Positions 63,610-64,000 of a stretch of 64,000 nt of DNA are shown one piece after another (the first letter of the stretch is position 1; the number at the start of each line of letters is the position of its first letter). Under the pieces are notes generated by a model that had not been told where the DNA came from, did no database searches, and saw only the letters and a program-made list of their open reading frames with translations. Location of the stretch: positions 79,919 to 143,918 of the forward strand of contig JAJEAD010000023.1 of assembly GCA_022824305.1 (NCBI GenBank). Reading direction: 5' to 3'. Position numbers and translations under genes: made by a program. Source of the DNA: Gammaproteobacteria bacterium (lineage in GTDB: Bacteria; Pseudomonadota; Gammaproteobacteria; HK1).

Positions 63610-64000
63610 GGCGGCGGCGACCTCCGGCACGCCCTCGCCGGGGCCGGGAAACGACGCCATCGGCCGCCTGCTGGCGAACCGGCGGATCGTCCTCGGCGGT
63701 GGCGCGCTGCTGTTCTTCGCGCTCGCCGCGCTCCTTGCGCCGTTCTTCGCGCCGCACGACCCGGTCGAGCAGGATCTCATGCTGCAGTACATCCCGCCCT
63801 TCTGGGACGAGAACGCGGAGCCCGGCTACCTGTTCGGCACCGACAACCTGGGCCGGGACATCCTGTCCGAGGCACACTACCTTCAACAGACTGATTGGAC
63901 AGTATTTTTTTGGATTTGTCCAGCGCGAATTACTGACAACGTTAGTGGTTCCAGTATGAGAACTGAAGCACCTATCAGTGACGTCTTTGCGGGCCGGGCA
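63602..64000 (+). CDS. ABC transporter permease, DppC type, N-terminal part then foreign sequence
   Basis: The ATG at 63602 begins a DppC-type permease: cytoplasmic tail, span 1 (RIVLGGGALLFFALAALLAPF) and the loop YLFGTDNLGRDILS. At about 63870, right where an arginine-containing 'YGAR'-type segment and span 2 should follow, homology ends. The frame stays open to the window edge but encodes an unrelated sequence. The gene is either broken by an inserted element or joined to foreign sequence by an assembly error. The N-terminal part is confident; the rest is not a permease. Confidence 0.75.
   Translation, partial: MAEAAATSGTPSPGPGNDAIGRLLANRRIVLGGGALLFFALAALLAPFFAPHDPVEQDLMLQYIPPFWDENAEPGYLFGTDNLGRDILSEAHYLQQTDWTVFFWICPARITDNVSGSSMRTEAPISDVFAGRA
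63871..64000. mobile_element. Low-GC segment replacing the body of dppC, possible insertion-element end
   Basis: About 130 bases with clearly lower GC than everything to the left, including a run of seven T (63905-63911) flanked by the inverted repeat TGGACA (63896-63901) and TGTCCA (63917-63922). No transposase is recognisable in this short stretch. An insertion-sequence end or a contig misjoin would both explain it. Confidence 0.35.

Overview
The window is 64 kb of GC-rich DNA, coding on both strands, from a Gram-negative bacterium. Outer-membrane genes (Kdo synthesis kdsD-kdsA-kdsC, waaA, kdkA, a Kdo hydroxylase, msbA) and a recC-recB-recD cluster point to a proteobacterium, most likely a gammaproteobacterium. 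A DddP-type DMSP lyase, a trimethylamine-dehydrogenase-like flavoprotein, two FAD enzymes of the dimethylglycine/sarcosine dehydrogenase type and several Fe(II)/2-oxoglutarate dioxygenases suggest a marine or host-associated heterotroph that uses methylated and other osmolyte-like compounds. The taxonomy and lifestyle are inference; no rRNA or tRNA gene was recognised.

Layout. 1-6.4 kb: end of recC, then recB and recD, translationally coupled. 6.6-11.7 kb: a PhyH dioxygenase, a YtcJ-type amidohydrolase, a CobW GTPase and a CmcJ/NvfI-type oxygenase. 11.9-13.9 kb: a stand-alone biotinyl domain divergent from a carboxyltransferase, with no biotin carboxylase nearby. 14.2-19.6 kb: a large FAD-GcvT oxidoreductase divergent from a tightly packed VOC / TauD / ureohydrolase / PCuAC cassette. 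19.8-27 kb: a minus-strand lipopolysaccharide core locus (kdkA, two glycosyltransferases, waaA, kdoO) interrupted by a MazEF-like toxin-antitoxin pair, with an Uma2 protein at its head. 27.4-30.8 kb: a D-glycerate 3-kinase convergent with kdsD-kdsA-kdsC. 31-36.6 kb: a complete peptide-type ABC importer with its two ATPases fused. 36.9-41.4 kb: a VOC protein, a PLP D-cysteine desulfhydrase-like enzyme and a CpxP/CpxR/CpxA-like stress module. 41.6-42.2 kb: VapBC. 42.6-47.3 kb: a 5'-nucleotidase-like phosphatase, a ThDP decarboxylase of the AruI type and glycerol kinase. 47.3-55.1 kb: a methylated-compound island (PhyH, FAD oxidase, DddP, TMADH-like, FMO-like, OsmC). 55.4-59 kb: msbA and gamma-glutamyltransferase. 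59.5-64 kb: a dienelactone hydrolase-SnoaL fusion and a second peptide-type ABC importer whose dppC loses homology near 63,870, where base composition also changes abruptly.

How parts fit together. KdsD, KdsA and KdsC make Kdo, WaaA transfers it to lipid A, and KdkA and KdoO phosphorylate and hydroxylate it, so one 11-kb stretch holds both Kdo synthesis and unusual Kdo modification. The 47-55 kb island and the 14-19 kb region look like a catabolic toolbox for sulfonium and N-methyl osmolytes feeding one-carbon and nitrogen metabolism. The most unusual items are the toxin-antitoxin pair inside the core locus, an apparent AUU-initiated flavin monooxygenase gene, a ureohydrolase with an Asp in place of a metal-ligand His, the divergently split biotin carboxylase parts, and the foreign-looking right edge.
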